A stretch of 64,000 nt of DNA, from NCBI RefSeq assembly GCF_954871325.1, contig NC_088775.1, positions 82,685,561 through 82,749,560 of the forward strand. Reading direction: 5' to 3'. The position numbers and the translations under genes were made by a program. Shown here one piece after another: positions 22,500 through 34,740 of this stretch. Within the stretch, counting starts at the first letter, position 1; every line of letters begins with the position of its first letter. Origin of the DNA: Gordionus sp. m RMFG-2023. Taxonomy: Eukaryota > Nematomorpha > Gordioida > Chordodea > Parachordodidae. The notes under the pieces were generated by a model. The model had not been told where the DNA came from, ran no database searches, and saw only the letters and a list, made by a program, of their open reading frames with translations.

Positions 22500-22712
22500 T
22501 AGTATTGATAAAAACCTTATTTGAATCGATTTTTAAAACAGCCGGATTAAGATTATAGCCAAAATAATACTATGTGAGATTTGATAAATAGCGTATAAAT
22601 CTTTCTGCCATCTAGGAGCAATATCCCCAGGCTTATATAATATTATTTCGGTTAAAATTTAAATCGGATCATTTTTAAAAATCGATCTAAATCAGAATAT
22701 TTAACAACACCA
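22500..22712. mobile_element. Short hAT-type MITE (copy A), about 213 bp
   Basis: The left end TAGTATTGATAAAAACC and right end TTTAACAACACCA are diverged versions of the TAGTGTTGTTAA family ends. The interior shares GATTTTTAAAAC-GCC-GATTAAGATTATAGC and ATAATA-TAT with the copies at 49406 and 54061. The two halves are roughly inverted copies of each other. No target duplication remains visible, so this is the oldest of the three copies. Confidence 0.65.
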
Positions 22713-23460
22713 CGGAATAGAATTTTAGTAAAAATTGCAAGAGAGAATAAGGTAAATATATTTTCTGTATCTAAAAAAAATTTCCCTCAACGATATCTAA
22801 AAATAGGGTCCTGGAGTTATTGTTTCTTCAAATCCCCCGCCCTTTACTATGGAAATTATGACCAGGTAAAATCTTGCGCTTTCATGATACTTCTATATTA
22901 ATGTCTAGACTAAACTTGTCTTTATAATTGTTAACATTTTGTTTTCGATAAAATCATTTCAAACATTTCTCCTTTAATTTAAAAAAATAAGCTACAAATA
23001 AATTTACTAAGAACACATTTAATTGTCCAATCAAATTTTCACATGAAAATTTTTTTTATCAATTTTATGAAAAAAAAATTGAAAAACGGAACACTTCTCA
23101 AAAACGCTATAATTTGTATGAGATTAACATTTGACCGTCTCTTATTAAAGCGCCTTAGTATAAATACTATTTTACTAAACAATCGCCCAAAGGGTAAAAA
23201 AATATCTATTGCAACTGTTTTCAATTTCGACATAATGGGCAAAGATTTGGGAAAATATTTTCATATGATGATGTATATAATGAGTCATATTGGCATCACT
23301 ATCACATTCATATATTAAGAACTTATAAATTGAGTCGGATGATAAAAAAAATACTTTCAAAATATATTATAATAGAAATCATAAATGTAACCAATACTAC
23401 ATAATCAGATCAAACTATAACACCAATAGATTTGACATCTACTAAAGAAAATTATTATTA
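22713..23460. other. Intergenic, nothing recognised
   Basis: AT-rich. Overlapping open frames at 23039-23360 on both strands are low-complexity and look like chance. Confidence 0.4.
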
Positions 23461-23765
23461 TTATTTGGAGGATTCGAGATCGCCTTCAATAGAAATAGTC
23501 ATAACACAAATCTTAAAGAAGCTACTGGGACTGCTAAACCGGCAGATAAACTCTCCAGGCAATTGATCGGTGACAGAGGGGCTCAAAATCTGTTCTCAGC
23601 AGGGACACAACCAGCCCTTGAACAGATAACCGTCGACTTAGAATACCAGCGCTTGCTGTTTGGGCAGAAACCACTGACACACCTGCGCTCATCTCAGGTT
23701 TATCACAGCCATCTACCTAAACATGGAACTTAGAGCAAATCTCAATCCACATCGAGGAACTATGA
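23461..23765 (+). other. GC-rich open stretch of unknown origin
   Basis: About 300 bp with near-balanced composition, sharply different from the flanks. It is open in one frame for about 95 codons without an ATG, reading LFGGFEIAFNRNSHN, then LSRQLIGDRGAQNLF and FGQKPLTHLRSSQVYHSHL. I do not recognise it. It could be an exon, a fragment of another element, or DNA of outside origin. Confidence 0.35.
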
Positions 23766-24189
23766 CAGCTGAACAATCCAAATAATAGTAATATTATAAA
23801 TACGCTAATATTTGCATATCAGCGCTTTTTTGTGCTAAAATTGTTTATTTCACGTTTACTTTTTATACTAAATACGCTCGAATTTTTGATGTTTAATAAA
23901 GCTATAGAATAGCCGAAGTAAAAAATTGATCTTAATAATAGTTTGATTAAATACTCTTGCCAATAATATTTTATTTAATTCCCATTAAAAATCTTAGTTT
24001 CCCTTCCCTGTTTATACTATGAATGGGCTAAAACTAATGTTAAAATGCCAAACTAAATTAACTCATTATTAAATATATTATTAATTATTATAAATGTTCA
24101 TTCTGCGTATTTTTTGTTCTTCATCAATGAATAATAAAAATTATATTATATATTTGGCTATTCTAATTTAATTGTAATGATAATTTTAT

Positions 24190-25910
24190 AAAAAGTATCT
24201 TATACTTAAGATACTCTCATTTAGCAAAAGATAAGGATAAATTACAATACTGGTTGGGACTCGTGAATTATTCCAGGTTTATTGAAGGTTTTTCGAAAAT
24301 GGCCTCTAATTTATATGATTTGCTTAAGAAGGGAAAACCTTTTAATTGGAAGATTAATGAAAGAGCAAGTTTTGTGAGATTAGAAGAAGATTGTGTAATA
24401 AGCCTATTTTAGCACATTATGATAGAAGTAGGAATTTGTTTATTTAGACTGATGCTTTGAATAAGGGTATGAAATCAGTTATGTTGCATGTTGAAGAAGA
24501 TGGTCATAGAGGACTATTGAATTCATATCTAAAGCATGGTCAGGTGCTGAAAAAAAATATTCGATTATTGAGATTGAGAAAGAACGATTCGCTATTTGGT
24601 AGTTAAAAAATGGAGAGAATATTTAATTGGTAAGATGTTTGAGATTCATATAGATCATAAACCGCTGGTTAATTTATTAGGGGAATATCCGGTGAAATTT
24701 TATAAAATAACAATAAAATTTTAAAAAAATGGGATTTGTGTTTAGCAGGATATGATTTTAATATTAATCATAGAAAGGGGAAAAATCAGATAATTTCTAA
24801 TGAGTTATCTAGATTAATTACTGAAGATGTTCATTTGTTTTTTTAATATGGATAATATTAATAATGATAAAAAAATTATTAGTAAATTAGATATAATAAA
24901 AAGAGCTACATTTGTGGACTCAGAAATTATTAAAGTTATAAAATATGTTTTGAATAAAGGTGGCACTTATTCACAATTAAAAGAATATAAGACACATGTA
25001 AATGTTTTGAATATAAAATATGATTGTATGTTTAAAGGAAGGCAGATTATTATTCCTCAAAAACTAAAATATGAGCTTCATGAAGGATATATTGGGGTTT
25101 TTAAGGATGATTGATATGAAAAGATATTTTTGGTGATCAGAAGTTATTAAAGACATCAAGGAAATGGTGTTGTAATACTATATGATTAATGCACCTATTT
25201 TATCAAGAAATTGACAAAATCACTGGGCGCAGCCAGATAAACCCTGGTATTGAATCTACGTTGTTACTTTTGGGCCTATTAAGAAGTTTTACCGGTTTAT
25301 AATTATTGATACATAGTCTTGATGGCTGGAAATTATCAAGGTTAAAAACATTAATACCATTACAACTATAATTGAATAATGTTTTTCTAGATTCGGTTTT
25401 CCAGTAGAATTGGTATCAGATAATGGACCAGTATTTAGGTCTTATGAATTTAAAAATTTTTGCTAAAAATGGTATTATTCATATATTTACTCCTGCATAT
25501 CAACAGTCAGCTAATAGAATGGCAGAAAGAGCTGTAAGCATAGCAAAAAAATATGATTTATAAATTAGGGGGTTGGAACTAAACTATGTTAGCAGATGTT
25601 ATATTAAATTATCGCCATGCGGCGCATTAGGTAACAAAATTGTCACCTGCAGATAGATTATTGGGTAGGTAAATTAGATGAAAATGGAGTTTATTAGAGA
25701 ATAATGACTGTGATGTTAGGCCTAATTTTAAAAGAATAGAGAATTAACTTTAGGTAACTCTGTTTTTGTGAAAGTGGACACAAATCAAAAAAATTTGCTT
25801 GTGGGGACTGTCATTGGGAGGATCAGTAATTTCATGTGGGAAATCAAGATACACCATAAGTGTGATAGCGCACATCAATCAAGATATTTAAACTTTTTTT
25901 ATAAAACTTT
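24190..25910 (+). mobile_element. Ty3/gypsy-type LTR retrotransposon fossil (pol part)
   Basis: Parts recognisable in order: the end of the reverse transcriptase connection region (WLGLVNYSRFIEGFSK), RNase H (IDHKPLVN and the following NHRKGKN block), the integrase N-terminal zinc-binding region, integrase core, and a C-terminal part with PADRLLG. The order RT-RNase H-integrase is that of Ty3/gypsy. Neither LTR was identified and the 5' gag/protease part is not seen. The copy is broken many times (well over five) and looks old. Confidence 0.8.
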
Positions 25911-25997
25911 CAATTGCTAATCATGCATTTTCGTTTATGTTGTGATTAACCAAGATTTTATAATCTCTGCATACTTTTTTTCGTACAATTATAAATA

Positions 25998-26290
25998 ATC
26001 TCATATACCTTTCTCAATAAATTTAGTCCCTTTTCCATTATAATATATTTATCGATTGTTTTATTAGTAGGAAACAACAATTTTATAAGAATACAATTAC
26101 CCTCTTCCCCAATATATTTAGTCCCTTCCCCTTGATGATTTATTTATTGATTGTATTCCATCATAAGGAAACAGCAATATTATGTTAATAAATGTACCCT
26201 CTTCCCCAATATATTTAGCCCTTTCCAATTATAATGTATTTATTGATTGTATTCCCTTTTAAGGAAAAACATTACCTTCTCCAAAATAAT
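25998..26290. repeat. Three-copy tandem repeat, unit about 98 bp
   Basis: Three diverged units share CTCTTCCCCAATATATTTAG, a TTTATTGATTGTATTCC block and AAGGAAACA-CAAT. They lie directly downstream of the gypsy fossil and may belong to its 3' end, but this is not shown. Confidence 0.75.
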
Positions 26291-26439
26291 GTTTTAATTT
26301 TTTTTAAAAAACATTATTGCAATTGCAACTATCACATCAATCTACTAACCAATGAATGTAATATATGATTACAATTATTTAATCACTGCACATGTATTGT
26401 AAATTTTAATGGTTGGTAGTAGTGTTGTTAAAACGCCGC

Positions 26440-26990
26440 GAGTCGCGACCCCGACCCAAAGCTCGGGTCGTTTTATTCGACTCCGACTCAATGTTTGGGT
26501 CGTTTTTTTCGACTTCGACCCGAGTTCAAGCCGAAAAAAACGACTTCGACCCAAAATATGGGTCGTTTTTTTCGACTCCGACCCAAGTCCAAGCCGAAAA
26601 AAACGACCTCGACCCAAAATATGGGTCGTTTTTTACGACTCCGACTCAAAATTTGGGTCGTATTTTTCGACTCAAACTTGAAATTTGGGTCGTATTTTTC
26701 GACTTAAACTTGAAGTTTGGGTCATATTTTTCGACTCAAACTTGAAGTTTGGGTCGTATTTTTCGACTAAAACTTGAAGTTTGGGTCGTATTTTTCGACT
26801 AAAACTTGAAGTTTGGGTCGTATTTTTCGACTCTAACTCAAAGTTTGGGTCGTTTTTCTGACTCAGACTCAAACATCGGGTCGTTTTATTCAATCCGACC
26901 CAAAATATGGATCTTTCTTTTTAAAGACGACTTAAAGTTAGGGTTGCTTTTTTTCACCCCTAACCCAATATCTAGATCATTTTTTTCGAC
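26440..26990. repeat. Outer GGGTCG/CGACCC tandem array, left arm
   Basis: Roughly a dozen diverged units. Each carries a GGGTCG-T-rich-CGACTC core separated by A-rich spacers (for example CCCAAAATATGGGTCGTTTT). Each unit is itself partly palindromic. The mirror array is at 30130-30640. Confidence 0.85.
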
Positions 26991-27099
26991 CAAAAGTCAA
27001 ATAACATTTAGTATATATTAATATTATAGGCGGGAAAGTTACTTAAAGCTTCTTTAAATTATAATGCTCTGATTAACTATTCATCATAGTTATATTTTA

Positions 27100-28401
27100 A
27101 AATTTTTAAGTGATGTACCATAGAAAAGTGCCATTTGTCATGATAATTATTTTTGAACTTTTTTAAATGAAATAGAAAAATATATATTGTAGACATGTTA
27201 AATCAAAATTTCAGTGATGATGTACCATAGATAAGTGGTAATTGTCATAATCGCTATTTTTGAACTTTTTTGAGTTTTTTTAAAGCAAATTGCTAAAAAT
27301 ATATATTCTAAACATGTTAAATTAAAAATTCAGTGAGGATGTATTATAGATAGGTGACAATTGTCATAATCGCTATTTTTGAACTTTTTTCAATTTTTTT
27401 AAAGGAAATAGCAAAAAATATATATTCTAACCATGTTAAATTAAAAATTCAGTGAGGATGTATCATAGATATGTGACAATTGTCATAATCGCTATTTTTG
27501 AACTTTTTCAAATTTTTTTAAAGGAAACATCTTAAAATATATATTCTAAACATGTTAAATTTAAAATTCAGTGAGGATGTATCATATATAGGTGACAATT
27601 GTCATAATCGCTATTTTTGAACTTTTTCAAATTTTTTTAAAGGAAATATCTAAAAATATATATTCTAAACATGTTAAATTAAAAATTCAGTGAGGATGTA
27701 TCATAGATAGGTGACAATTGTCATAATCGCTATTTTTGAACTTTTCAAATTTTTTAAAGGAAATACTAAATTCTAAACATGTTAAATTAAAATTCAGTGA
27801 GGATGTATCATAGACAGGTGAAATCAAGTATTTTTGAACTTTTTCAATTTTTTAAAGGAAATACAAAAATATATTTAACATGTTAAATTAAATTCAGTGA
27901 GGATGTATCATAGATAGGTGACAATTAGTCATAATCGCTATTTTTGAACTTTTCTCAAATTTTTTTAAAGGAAATATCTAAAAATATATATTCTAAACAT
28001 GTTAAATTTAAAATTCAGTGAGGATGTATCATATATAGGTGACAATTGTCATAATCGCTATTTTTGAACTTTTTCAAATTTTTTTAAAGGAAATATCTAA
28101 AAATATATATTCTAAACATGTTAAATTAAAAATTCAGTGAGGATGTATCATAGATAGGTGACAATTGTCATAATCGCTATTTTTGAACTTTTTTCAAATT
28201 TTTTTAAAGGAAATAGCTAAAAATATATATTCTAAACATGTTAAATTAAAATTTCAGTGAGGATGTATCATAGATAGGTGACAATTGTCATAATCGCTAT
28301 TTTTAAACTTTTTGAAATTTTTTTAAAGGAAATATCTAAAAATATATATTCTAAACATGTTAAATTAAAAATTCAGTGAGGATGTATCATAGATAGGTGA
28401 C
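27100..28401. repeat. Inner tandem array of about 119-bp units, left arm
   Basis: About 12 units, each with CAGTGAGGATGTATCATAGA, GACAATTGTCATAATCGC, GAACTTTTT-CAAATTTTTTT and TAAACATGTTAAATTAAAA. The outer two units (near 27110 and 27214) are the most diverged and the inner ones nearly identical, apart from two shortened units at about 27740-27890. Confidence 0.9.
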
Positions 28402-30010
28402 TTTAACATGTTTAGAATATATATTTTTAGCTATCTCCTTTAAAAAAAATTTGAAAAAGTTCAAAAATAGCGATTATGACAATTGTCACATATCTATGAT
28501 ACATCCTCACTGAATTTTTAATTTAACATGTTTAGAATATATATTTTTAGATATTTCCTTTAAAAAATTTGAAAAAGTTCAAAAATAATTATGACGATTA
28601 TGACTATATATGATACATCCTCACTGAATTATGATTTAACATCCTCAGACTGTATATTTTAAGATGTTTCTTAAAAAATTTGAAAAGTTCAAAAATAGTG
28701 ATTATGACAATTATCACTATCTATGATACATCCTCACTGAATTTTAATTTAACATGGTTAAATATATATTTTTGTATTTCCTTTAAAAATTGAAAAAGTT
28801 CAAAAATAGCGATTATGACAATTGTCACCTATCTATGATACATCCTCACTGAATTTTTAATTTAACATGTTTAGAATATATATTTTTAGATATTTCCTTT
28901 AAAAAATTTGAAAAAGTTCAAAAATAGCGATTATGACAATTGTCACCTATCTATGATACATCCTCACTGAAATTTTAATTTAACATGTTTAGAATATATA
29001 TTTTTAGCTATTTCCTTTAAAAAAATTTGAAAAAGTTCAAAAATAGCGATTATGACAATTGTCACCTATCTATGATACATCCTCACTGAATTTTTAATTT
29101 AACATGTTTAGAATATATATTTTTAGATATTTCCTTTAAAAAAATTTGAAAAAGTTCAAAAATAGCGATTATGACAATTGTCACCTATATATGATAATCC
29201 TCACTGAATTTTAAATTTAACATGTTTAGAATATATATTTTAAGATGTTTCCTTTAAAAAAATTTGAAAAAGTTTAAAAATAGCGATTATGACAATTGTC
29301 ACCTATATATGATACATCCTCACTGAAATTTTAATTTAACATGTTTAGAATATATATTTTTAGCTATTTCCTTTAAAAAAATTTGAAAAAGTTCAAAAAT
29401 AGCGATTATGACAATTGTCACCTATCTATGATACATCCTCACTGAATTTTTAATTTAACATGTTTAGAATATATATTTTTAGATATTTCCTTTAAAAAAA
29501 TTTGAAAAAGTTCAAAAATAGCGATTATGACAATTGTCACCTATATATGATACATCCTCACTGAATTTTAAATTTAACATGTTTAGAATATATATTTTAA
29601 GATGTTTCCTTTAAAAAAAATTGAAAAAGTTCAAAAATAGCGATTATGACAATTGTCACATATCTATGATACATCCTCACTGAATTTTTAATTTAACATG
29701 GTTAGAATATATATTTTTTGCTATTTCCTTTAAAAAAATTGAAAAAAGTTCAAAAATAGCGATTATGACAATTGTCACCTATCTATGATACATCCTCACT
29801 GAATTTTTAATTTAACATGTTTAGAATATATATTTTTAGCAATTTGCTTTAAAAAAACTCAAAAAAGTTCAAAAATAGCGATTATGACAATTACCACTTA
29901 TCTATGGTACATCATCACTGAAATTTTGATTTAACATGTCTACAATATATATTTTTATCTATTTCATTTAAAAAAGTTCAAAAATAATTATCATGACAAA
30001 TGGCACTTTT
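28402..30010. repeat. Inner tandem array of about 119-bp units, right arm (inverted)
   Basis: About 14 units in reverse orientation relative to the left arm. Shortened units at about 28560-28780 correspond in place to the shortened units of the left arm but carry different deletions. The outermost units again are the most diverged. Confidence 0.9.
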
Positions 30011-30669
30011 CTATGGTACATCAATTAAAAATTTTAAAATATAACTATGATGAATAGTTAATCAGAGCATTATAATTTAAAGAAGCTTTAAGTAACTTTC
30101 CCGCCTATAATATTAATATATACTAAATGTTATTTGACTTTTGGTCGAAAAAAATGATCTAGATAATTGGGTTAGGGGTGAAAAAATGCAACCCTAACTT
30201 TAAGTCGTCTTTAAAAAAAAAGATCCATATTTGGGTCGGATTGAATAAAACGACCCGATGTTTGAGTCTGAGTCAGAAAAACGACCCAAACTTTGAGTTG
30301 GAGTCGAAAAATACGACCCAAACTTCAAGTTTTAGTCGAAAAATACGACCCAAACTTCAAGTTTGAGTCGAAAAATATGACCCAAACTTCAAGTTTAAGT
30401 CGAAAAATACGACCCAAATTTTGAGTTGGAGTAGTAAAAAAACGACTCATATTTTGGGTCGAGGTCGTTTTTTTCGGCTTGGACTTGGGTCGGAGTCGAA
30501 AAAAACGACCCATATTTTGGGTCGAAGTCGTTTTTTTCGGCTTGAACTCTGGTCGAAGTCGTAAAAAACGACCAAAACTTTGAGTTGGAGTCGAAAAAAA
30601 CGACCCAAAATTTGGGTGAGCTCTGTTCGAGCCGACTCGGCTAAGCCGATTAACAACACTAGTTGGTAG

Positions 30670-32330
30670 AGTTATTATTTTGCTGTTTTTTTTTATATAC
30701 TGATGCATATTGTGATAAATAATATATAAATGTTTATAATTTTACTGTTCTGACTGATATTTTGTTATATATGAAAAAAACTAACAATTTTTTATATACA
30801 TTTTATTTTTGACTGTTAGATTAACAAGAAAAGAAAATTACTGTTTTTAAAAAAATATTATCATTATTTTGAATTGTAATTCACTATAACAGATCATATT
30901 TATTTTAAATTGGAATTCATTGCAAAAGATTATCTTTATTTTAAATTGGGATTCAAATTGTAATTCACTACAGCACAATAAAACTACCATTTCTGTTAAT
31001 CCATACAAGTATCTTTTTGATATTTTAAATGAGATACTAGTAAGTTAGGGAAAATTTTTCTGGCTAAAATATTGAGTTAGCCGTTTTTAAAAATAGGCTC
31101 ACATAGAGCCATTTAACAACTATTAATTTAATCATCATTTGAATAAAAAAAATAATAATAAGGGAAAGCGCATTTTGAGAAGAATTTTTCCCAAAAAAGG
31201 TATCATTTTTATCTATAAAATCATTTGAATACGCATCTGCATATGGTTGATTGTGCAGGTTTCCCAAATGGATAATTAGCCTTTTTTCTTACCTACCGAT
31301 TTTGTGGCAAATTGATATAAGTTTTGGTAACTTTTTGTGCTTATATGCTAGTGAGAGAAATCTCTATTAAGAAATAATAATTAACATTATTATACGGTGG
31401 CGAGCCGGGGAAAAGATAAAAGGTTCTCATTTATATATGTCACTTCAATAACTGTATGTATATTTAAATACCTAAAAATTTTATTTTTGGTTCAATAAAT
31501 AAAACTTTTAGATTGTAAATAAAATTCGTAAATGTTGTCTTTATAAAATTTATGAAAAATATTAAATGGTGGAGGAAGCTAAAATATAATAAAAATAGAT
31601 TTTTTTTAAAAAGAATAATATTTTATTTAAATTTTTATTGTATTCATATACTTTTAAAGTAAAAAATAAATTTTTTAGAACTATCGAATATTTAACAAAA
31701 TGATCACGATCCTCAATTTAAGAAAAAATCATAAATCCGGATAAATTACCAAAATTAGGGTCGAATCCAGGATCATCTATCCTTTGATCTCGATGCTTTG
31801 CTCTATTTAGTTATTTATATTTTAAAGAACTTTAAGGGAAATAAAAAATAAGATTTTCTAGTATAAAATTAAAATTACAAGCTATTCTTTAATAATTAAT
31901 TAAAATTTTATTGTTTTTTTTAAAGTTGAACACTTCTTTAAAATAAATTTATGCCGCCATCGACATTTTGATAAGCTGCTATCAATATTTATTATGGTCA
32001 ATAAATGCCAATCATATTTATCATTCATCAAATGGTATTCTTTATACCAATATTTTTCCAATAATATTCATTATTCCAATATTCTTCCAATAGTATTCAT
32101 TATACCTATATTCATCCAATAGTATTTTTTTCCATCATAGGACTTTATATTAATCCGTTTGCCAGTTGTATTTCTTGGCTTTATAAGAATAAATATCAAT
32201 ATAGGAATCAACATCATTGGATGGCTAATCAAAAGATCCAAATAGAGGTCAACCTCTCCCCTTTAATAGGCGAAAATATGCCTTGACAGGTCAGGATCAC
32301 CAAAATAAAATTTCGATATAGCCTTTTACC
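30670..32330. other. Intergenic, nothing recognised
   Basis: AT-rich. An open frame at 31064-31267 (-) lacks features and is not supported as a gene. Confidence 0.4.
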
Positions 32331-32800
32331 TTATACTTTCCCAGTCACCTCGTATCAGATAAAAGCTCATTGGAATATTTTATACCTGAAATAATTATAT
32401 TCACTCTTGGTGTTCATGGGTTGGCCTTAATGGGGGGGAGGAGGGGGGGGGGTGGAGGATATTTTTATCATTACAAAATATTGATATGCGAATCAAATAA
32501 AAGGTCATTAAAATATTTTTTGACTATAATATTAAAGATTAATTTAAGTGGGCACCAGGTCTTGAGATAGGGGGGGGGGGGGATGTCTGGATTATTCTTA
32601 CAACACGAAATATTGATATGGGTATCAAATAAAAGTATGTAAAATATCTTTTGACTACAATGATAAATATTACTTTAAGTAATTGGGTCTTGGTAATGGG
32701 AGGGCGGATATTTTTCCACCATAAAATATTGATATGGGTATTATATAGAAGCTAATTAAGATATGTGGGTATCAAATAGAAACTAATTAAAATAAAGGAT
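32330..32800. repeat. Tandem repeat, unit about 120-130 bp with G-runs
   Basis: About four diverged copies of a unit containing AAATATTGATATGGGTATCA, then AATAAAAG-T-AAAATAT, TTGACTA-AAT and a G-run. The G-runs vary from 4 to 12 bases between copies. Confidence 0.75.
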
Positions 32801-33093
32801 AATTCTTATTGAGGAGCTATCAGCTAGTTGTAATATAATACACAAATCGGAATAGATCAAAAAAATAGTTAAAAAAACGTTGTTATTTGTTTTAAATAAT
32901 ATAGCAATACAAATAAATATTTTTATAGCAAATGTTTCCTAGATTGGCTATTGTTAGCAGATCTGTATGTTTGCCACTTATTAATATACGGAGAAGAATC
33001 TCACTGGCTGAGAAGAGACCCATTATAGTTCATCATCATTAATTATTATAAGACCTGCACGCAAATCATATTAGTTGTATAAATGGGATTATA

Positions 33094-34467
33094 TAGTGGC
33101 CCCTACACTTTCTAAGAGATAAAAGCAGAATTCCTCCCCACCTTCGAAAAATGGTTAATTTTTTTTTGAAGCCCATAAATTTCAAAATAATTTCTATCCA
33201 TCTGGATTTTCGGAATAAAAGGGGGGAGGGAGTAAGGTGAGTTCATGTGAACCCGGATTTAACCATCGTCTAGAAGGAAACTATAAATATCAACTAAAAA
33301 GAGGGAATACGTGGGTTACTAGCAACTGCCAGGGCCACATCAAGAAGCAACCCATGTTAAGATAATCATCTGTATAAATAAAATGTAAAAAAATTTATAA
33401 TTTTTATATATATTATTTTTAAATTAATAATTTAAACAAATTAGGGGAAGAGAAAGTGAATGAATTTATAATTTCATCAATATTTAATTGTTTAAATAAA
33501 AAAAAATTCCATTGATAAAATGGTTAAATTATTAAGAAATGGATCTTTCATGGTACTACGAAGTCTTGTTTTAATTAATTTGATTTTATTCATGACCCTT
33601 TTGGAAGTACATGAGGTTGTAGGAATGGTTAATAAATATTTATATAAAATTAGGGAAAGCAGAAAAATTTAAAAGTATACGATAAGATAAACGAATAGTT
33701 TTTCCAGTCTAAATCATAAGTCTCAGAATATCATCATTAGAAGAAGAAACTAAATAATGTATTAGGAAAAAATATTTTAATTAAATAAATTTACAATTCT
33801 CAAAATTTGACAAATCTTTAGATTCTTTAACCTATAGGTCATGTGTAATTATTACATCTCCCGTTTTTGCCATCTTATAAATATTTAAAATAAACATTTC
33901 TTCAAAAATTTGACTTGAATTTAAATGGTAAAATTCACAAACCTCCTATCTTTAACGATTACCATTCCCTTTGGTGTAAACAAATGATGTTTGATTTAAA
34001 AATTTTATCGATTCATCGTTAATAATTACTTTGCTAATCGTCAAATTTTGAGAAATATTCTAAGCTATCATTTCAAAGCTTTTCTTTATATCGTTAAAAT
34101 TAAGCCTACCATGTCTTTTTCTAATGTGGTTTGTTCATTTATCATCTCTTATATTATATGTGCAATTATTAATTAAGCATTTGTATTTTTTAGTTAATAT
34201 TTTTGAGCATATTATGAAATTAGAAAAATATGACAAGAATTCTCAGATAACAACCTAATTTGTTAAACATCGACCAAAATTTATTATTTATAAGACCACC
34301 CAATTATTATTTAATTTAATATTAGCGAAATCACGAAGTCGAGTCCTATATCATAAATCACTTATGGATGAGTGTAGTAAAACAATAAAAGAATTTAAAC
34401 AAGTACTCCCACTCAAATTTTTAGAAGTAGTTGTTTCGCACCCCCCCCCCCGTTGTAGGGGCCACTG
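33094..34467 (-). mobile_element. hAT transposon remnant, 1.37 kb
   Basis: Ends are TAGTGGCCCCTACA (left) and TGTAGGGGCCACTG (right), both YARNG type. They are flanked by GGATTATA (33086-33093) and AGATTATA (34468-34475), a 7-of-8 match. On the minus strand around 34200-34100 a BED-like finger can be read: KCLINNC, then TNHIRKRHGRLNF, with stops nearby. No catalytic or dimerisation block seen. A C-run of about 12 lies just inside the right end. Confidence 0.65.
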
Positions 34468-34740
34468 AGATTATATGTGTATAATTTAAACTTTAAAATT
34501 AACCTATTGTTCCAAAATTACGAATACTGGATATTAGTAATTTAATTCTTTTTTTAAATTTTTTAAACCCCCCCCCCCCGCCTTCACATGCTCTGAAATA
34601 ACATATTAGACATAAAAATTTAGACCCTCAGTTCAGCATTCAGTTAATAAAATGAAAGTATATTCTTTATTTCTATCTATATAATCTAAAATATTTACAT
34701 GGTATAATTTGCAAAATGAGAATAAAGAGTATAATAAAGA

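Larger units (their letters stand above)
26420..30661. mobile_element. 4.24 kb fold-back (giant palindrome) element with hAT-type ends
   Basis: Termini are TAGTGTTGTTAA (left) and TTAACAACACTA (right), flanked by a perfect 8-bp duplication GTTGGTAG at 26412-26419 and 30662-30669. The 8-bp target and YARNG end are hAT hallmarks. The whole element is an inverted repeat around a loop of about 37 nt ending at 28401. Each arm has three zones: an outer array of GGGTCG/CGACCC repeats (26440-26990; 30130-30640), a unique zone (about 26990-27100; 30010-30130), and an inner array of roughly 119-bp units. There is no transposase; open frames inside are translations of repeats. Arms differ in unit number (about 12 left, 14 right) and by small deletions. 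Confidence 0.9.

Noticed and set aside
23039-23360. Three overlapping open frames on both strands
   Set aside because: Lys/Ile/Phe-rich low-complexity translations with no motif, splice context or neighbouring exon.
26375-27021. Overlapping open frames on both strands (repeated GRFFRL/KKTTSTQNM and FGSYFST patterns), with counterparts at 30178-30708
   Set aside because: They are translations of the GGGTCG/CGACCC tandem units in all frames; length comes from the repeat lacking stops, not from coding selection.
27100-30010. Regular repeats that might suggest a CRISPR-like array
   Set aside because: Units of about 119 bp are repeated in full with no unique spacers, lie in a eukaryotic genome, and form the arms of a transposon-bounded palindrome.
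31745-31765. tRNA-like B-box (GGGTCGAATCC)
   Set aside because: No matching A-box, T-stem or acceptor stem could be drawn around it.
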